Source: Bacteroidales bacterium (lineage in GTDB: Bacteria > Bacteroidota > Bacteroidia > Bacteroidales > Tenuifilaceae). From it: 54,466 nt of DNA. Shown here one piece after another: positions 51,880 to 54,466 of the stretch. A model generated the notes under the pieces. The model was not told the DNA's origin, made no database searches, and was given only the letters and a program-made list of their open reading frames with translations. Made by a program: the position numbers and the translations under genes. Numbering within the stretch: the first letter of the stretch is position 1; each line of letters opens with the position of its first letter. The stretch is taken from contig JACABB010000003.1 in NCBI GenBank assembly GCA_013376985.1, positions 56,714 to 111,179 of the forward strand, in the 5' to 3' direction.

Positions 51880-51970
51880 CTTTGTGTAACTTTGGGTAAT
51901 ACTTTGTGAACCTCTGTGTAATAGCTATTCCACAAAATACACAAAGTAATCACAAAAAACACAAAGTAAT
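51880..51970. repeat. Inverted CTTTGTG/CACAAAG repeats before the GxxExxY gene
   Basis: CTTTGTG/CTTTGGG/CTTTGTG words at about 51880-51908 face CACAAA/CACAAAG words at about 51933-51967, giving a loose palindrome that ends at the ATG of the next gene. A TACTTTG box at 51900-51906 may serve as its -7 element. Confidence 0.5.
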
Positions 51971-52351
51971 ATGCAACAATTAAGTGAGAATGAACTTTCT
52001 AACATTATACTTGGATGTGCAATTGAAGTTCACAGGCAATTAGGTCCTGGGTTATTAGAGTCTGCGTATCAAGAATGCTTATATTACGAGTTAATCAAGG
52101 CAGGATTGGATGTTCAAAAAGAAAAACCAATGCCAATTATTTATAAAGATGTGAAACTTGATCATGGTTACAGGATAGATTTGCTAGTTAATAACAAGGT
52201 TGTTATAGAAATTAAAACGGTAGAAACTTTTACAGATGTTCATACAGCACAAGTGTTAACATATTTGAAATTAGGAAATTATAAACTTGGTTTATTACTT
52301 AATTTTTATGTCACAACACTTAAGAATGGAATAAAAAGGGTCATTAATTAA
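51971..52351 (+). CDS. GxxExxY family protein
   Basis: The 126-residue protein has the name-giving motif GLLESAYQECLYYEL (about 27-41), then DHGYRIDLLVNNKVVIEIKTVE (D, then E-x-K), the layout of a small PD-(D/E)XK nuclease-like fold. Its function is unknown; such genes are scattered singly in Bacteroidota genomes, often among repeats, as here. Complete length. It lies between convergent or divergent neighbours with no partner. Confidence 0.92.
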   Translation: MQQLSENELSNIILGCAIEVHRQLGPGLLESAYQECLYYELIKAGLDVQKEKPMPIIYKDVKLDHGYRIDLLVNNKVVIEIKTVETFTDVHTAQVLTYLKLGNYKLGLLLNFYVTTLKNGIKRVIN

Positions 52352-52379
52352 AAAGATAGCACCTTAAAATAAGATTAAA

Positions 52380-53669
52380 TCAAAAAGGAACTTCAACCCC
52401 AAATTTGATAAAGGTAGAGAAAGGGTAAGTTTTACTATTTGTTAGGTAGAGAGATTTTAATCCTAATCGAAAGGTTGGTTCTATTAATAAATTGGCATGA
52501 TTTGTAATTGGAATAGAAAAGCCTAATGAGGCTAATGCTGATGGTGCAAATGGAGCAACTCCACTAGTCTTACCACTTAATTTGAAATTCGAGCCGCTGA
52601 CTTGAAGTTTATTATCTATTAAATATCCCACCGATAGACCCGATTTTACAGTAAACAAAACACTTTTCACACTAAAACTTCGAGCCAAGAGAACGGGTAA
52701 CTCAATATATCTAAATCTTTGATAGGCGTTAACCTTATCTAAACTAATTGCATTAATGGTAGGTGTTGAAAGCCCATATAATCCATTCATATCCGTAACT
52801 TTTAACTCAGCATTGGGAACTGAAAGAACACCATAGCTATTTGAAAACGTGCCAACATCAGCCACAACGGGGTTATCAACACCAGTGTTTAGTAAGAAAA
52901 TATTCTTCTCTTGTTGACCTAAAGTGCTATAGGTTAAACCCGATTCGATTGAAAGTTTATTGGAAAATGCGTACCGAATAGAGATAGATCCTCCCCACGA
53001 AACAATACCAGATTCCTGATGTGTATCGGAACGGTTTATTGCCCCATAAGTATGAAATGAGTAAACTGGAAACCCTGATGCTGTAAAATACCACTTTCCT
53101 AAATCTTTTTTATCAGGTTCTACCTGAGCAACAACTTCATTAAAATCAATTTGATTGCTTTTAGAAATAATGTGAAGCTGTTCTGCAACATCAACATTAG
53201 ATATCTTTACCTTTGATTGAATAGCTTGAATTTTACTAGGAATCTCATCATATCTTCTAATATCCTCTGAGTTTTCTGGGGTTAAAGTGGAATTTGAATG
53301 CAAAACTACATTTCGATTAATTTCATTTGAAACAACCCTTTGCTTTTCTATTTTATCAGTAGTTACTTTGCTATAAGGACTATTAATGCTTACTTTTTCA
53401 TCAGCTGATATATTGATTTCTGATTTTTTTTGATTATTCGATACAATAGCTATATCCTTAACATTCACATAATAAAATCCACCAATTGTAAAAAGCACAG
53501 CAATGGTTGCGGCAGAAGCCCAAGATGTAATAATGAAAAATCTTCGTTTACGTTTTGCCAATAAAGTAGCCTCAATATCATCCCATAAACCTTTGGGAGG
53601 ATCAACCTCAACTGATTTGAGGCGATTAATCATTTCAATATCCTGACTACTATCGTACAAGTTCTTCAT
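52380..53669 (-). CDS. Anti-sigma/outer-membrane-barrel fusion (dual-membrane-spanning type)
   Basis: The start at 53669 (MKNLYDSSQDIEMINRL, 429 residues) overlaps the sigma gene by 20 bases. Residues 1-45 form a short cytoplasmic anti-sigma-like helical part (VDPPKGLWDDIEATLLAKRKRR), about 47-67 an inner-membrane helix (ASAATIAVLFTIGGFYYVNV), about 70-195 a polar periplasmic linker, and about 200-429 a barrel with PorT-like strands (GGSISIRYAFSNKLSIESGL, FRYIELPVLLARSF, VKSGLSVGYLI), ending in an aromatic residue (FIKFGVEVPF). This matches the dual-membrane-spanning anti-sigma layout described in Bacteroides. It would report outer-membrane state to the sigma factor. Confidence 0.8.
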   Translation of the reverse strand: MKNLYDSSQDIEMINRLKSVEVDPPKGLWDDIEATLLAKRKRRFFIITSWASAATIAVLFTIGGFYYVNVKDIAIVSNNQKKSEINISADEKVSINSPYSKVTTDKIEKQRVVSNEINRNVVLHSNSTLTPENSEDIRRYDEIPSKIQAIQSKVKISNVDVAEQLHIISKSNQIDFNEVVAQVEPDKKDLGKWYFTASGFPVYSFHTYGAINRSDTHQESGIVSWGGSISIRYAFSNKLSIESGLTYSTLGQQEKNIFLLNTGVDNPVVADVGTFSNSYGVLSVPNAELKVTDMNGLYGLSTPTINAISLDKVNAYQRFRYIELPVLLARSFSVKSVLFTVKSGLSVGYLIDNKLQVSGSNFKLSGKTSGVAPFAPSALASLGFSIPITNHANLLIEPTFRLGLKSLYLTNSKTYPFSTFIKFGVEVPF

Positions 53670-54192
53670 ACTTAAAATCAATCACCTGCTCAAATTTACT
53701 TCTAAGAATTGCTCTTGCTCTTGAATAGTTCGATTTACTTGTTGACTCTGAAATATCGAGCATCTTAGCAATTTCGCTATGTGTATATTCATCAATGGCA
53801 TAAAGGTTAAAAACCAATCGATATTGAGGAGGAAGCTCCTTTACAATACCTAAATAGAATGCATAATCAGTTCCTAAACTTTGAATTTCAGCCTCACTCC
53901 CATTGGCAACATCAATATCAACATAATCCTTCCTCTGCCTTAAATACTCCAATGCAGTATTTACAATAATCCGTCTAAACCATCCCTCAAAAGAACCATC
54001 GCCCCGATACGATTTTATAGATGTAAATACTTTTATATACCCATCGTGAAGTACATCGCGAGCAATATCTGAATCGCCAACATACCTCAAGCATAAACCG
54101 TACATCTTTGCCGAGCTTAACTCGTAAAGTGTACGTTGTGCCTTCCGATCACCCTTATACAACTTGTCAATAAAATCCTTCGAATACTCCAC
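53650..54192 (-). CDS. ECF sigma factor
   Basis: The 180-residue protein is an RpoE-type sigma-70 factor with region 2 (LYELSSAKMYGLCLRYVGD, DIARDVLHDGYIKVF, GSFEGWFRRIIVNTALEYLR) and region 4 (LPPQYRLVFNLYAIDEYTHS, IAKMLDISESTSKSNYSRAR). It overlaps the anti-sigma gene by 20 bases and has a well-formed promoter at 54226-54260. The overlap indicates fixed stoichiometry with its inhibitor. Confidence 0.94.
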   Translation of the reverse strand: MEYSKDFIDKLYKGDRKAQRTLYELSSAKMYGLCLRYVGDSDIARDVLHDGYIKVFTSIKSYRGDGSFEGWFRRIIVNTALEYLRQRKDYVDIDVANGSEAEIQSLGTDYAFYLGIVKELPPQYRLVFNLYAIDEYTHSEIAKMLDISESTSKSNYSRARAILRSKFEQVIDFKYEELVR

Positions 54193-54225
54193 GCTTGCAA
54201 ATAGTTGGGTATGTTAACTGTTTTG

Positions 54226-54260
54226 CAAATATAGCACCAACTATTCGTTAGATGCAAAAA
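54226..54260 (-). promoter_or_regulatory. Promoter of the ECF sigma operon
   Basis: On the minus strand TTTTTG (54260-54255), 21 bases, TATATTTG (54233-54226), a perfect TAnnTTTG -7 box, 34 bases before the ATG at 54192. It looks like a housekeeping promoter rather than an autoregulated ECF site. Beyond it, 54261-54466 holds nothing I can assign. Confidence 0.78.
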
Positions 54261-54466
54261 GATTTTAAATGGTTGCGTTGGTTTGGTTGTTGATTCTGTT
54301 GGAAAACAATACGGGTAAAGAAAATGGCAGCTTATAATCGGGTAGGCAGCCGATAGATCTCGCACAACAGTATCTCGCAGAGCGGGACAGGCTGTACGGG
54401 TCTGCTCATACGTGTATGTTACTTGGGGTTTTTATTTAAGATTTGGGATTTGTTCATCCTAGCAAT

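Noticed and set aside
54117-54365. Minus-strand frame upstream of the sigma gene
   Set aside because: It overlaps the sigma gene and its promoter, and its composition is not protein-like.

Overview
The window reads as a chromosomal piece from an anaerobic or microaerobic member of the Bacteroidota, most likely the order Bacteroidales in the broad sense. The support is low GC content, a type IX secretion (T9SS) sorting domain on a giant surface protein, PorT-like outer-membrane barrels, lipoproteins, promoters of the Bacteroidetes form TTG/TTTG-N19-21-TAnnTTTG, a two-subunit 2-oxoglutarate:ferredoxin oxidoreductase, and futalosine-pathway menaquinone genes. No tRNA, rRNA, CRISPR array, integrase or transposase gene was recognised. 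The species cannot be named from sequence alone.

Left end (1-5,600): an accessory patch of small minus-strand genes set in repeats. It holds an antitoxin whose RelE-like toxin is cut off by a repeat copy, a small LMW-PTP-like phosphatase, a complete RelE/ParE-type toxin-antitoxin pair, a 21-bp tandem array with exact phase, a 148-bp element with 26-bp perfect terminal inverted repeats, an attC-like palindrome, a membrane protein and a RadC-like JAB protein. A 68-bp direct repeat brackets the first 2.3 kb. From 4,880 to about 11,200 the genes are ordinary: a conserved orphan with a strikingly perfect Shine-Dalgarno, OsmC, a lipoprotein, FabD, an M50-like membrane protease with a partner, an outer-membrane barrel and a queuosine-precursor transporter.

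Centre (11,572-31,222): the most interesting region is a 19.5-kb, seven-gene, same-strand cluster with gaps of -1 to 88 bases, a good promoter in front and a hairpin terminator behind. In order it encodes an MFS/nucleotide-transporter-like protein fused to HEAT repeats and a nucleotide-binding-like tail; a transmembrane HAMP-SpoIIE (PP2C) phosphatase; a protein of three tandem TIR-like domains; a membrane-anchored nSTAND1 NTPase with coiled coil and WD40 domain; an outer-membrane barrel with a helical N-terminus; a beta-propeller-like lipoprotein; and a 2,590-residue secreted Ig-like/PKD/Omp28-like protein with a T9SS signal. The layout suggests a pathway that joins a cytoplasmic STAND/TIR switch through both membranes to a cell-surface protein. 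The parts are known families; the assembly is the candidate undescribed system.

Right part (31,242-54,466): mostly core metabolism and maintenance. It has FolE and QueD (queuosine/pterin entry, matching the transporter at 10.4 kb), MqnB and MqnD, a glycosidase-like lipoprotein, a HTH/AbiEii-like nucleotidyltransferase pair with a near-perfect operator, GdhA, a receiver-PPDK-like fusion, KorAB, a DUF4143 ATPase, a gamma-carbonic-anhydrase-like protein, UvrA, a lytic transglycosylase, a GxxExxY protein and an ECF sigma factor overlapping an anti-sigma/outer-membrane-barrel fusion of the dual-membrane-spanning type. Several gaps carry palindromic repeat elements. The last 200 bases (54,261-54,466) hold nothing I can assign.
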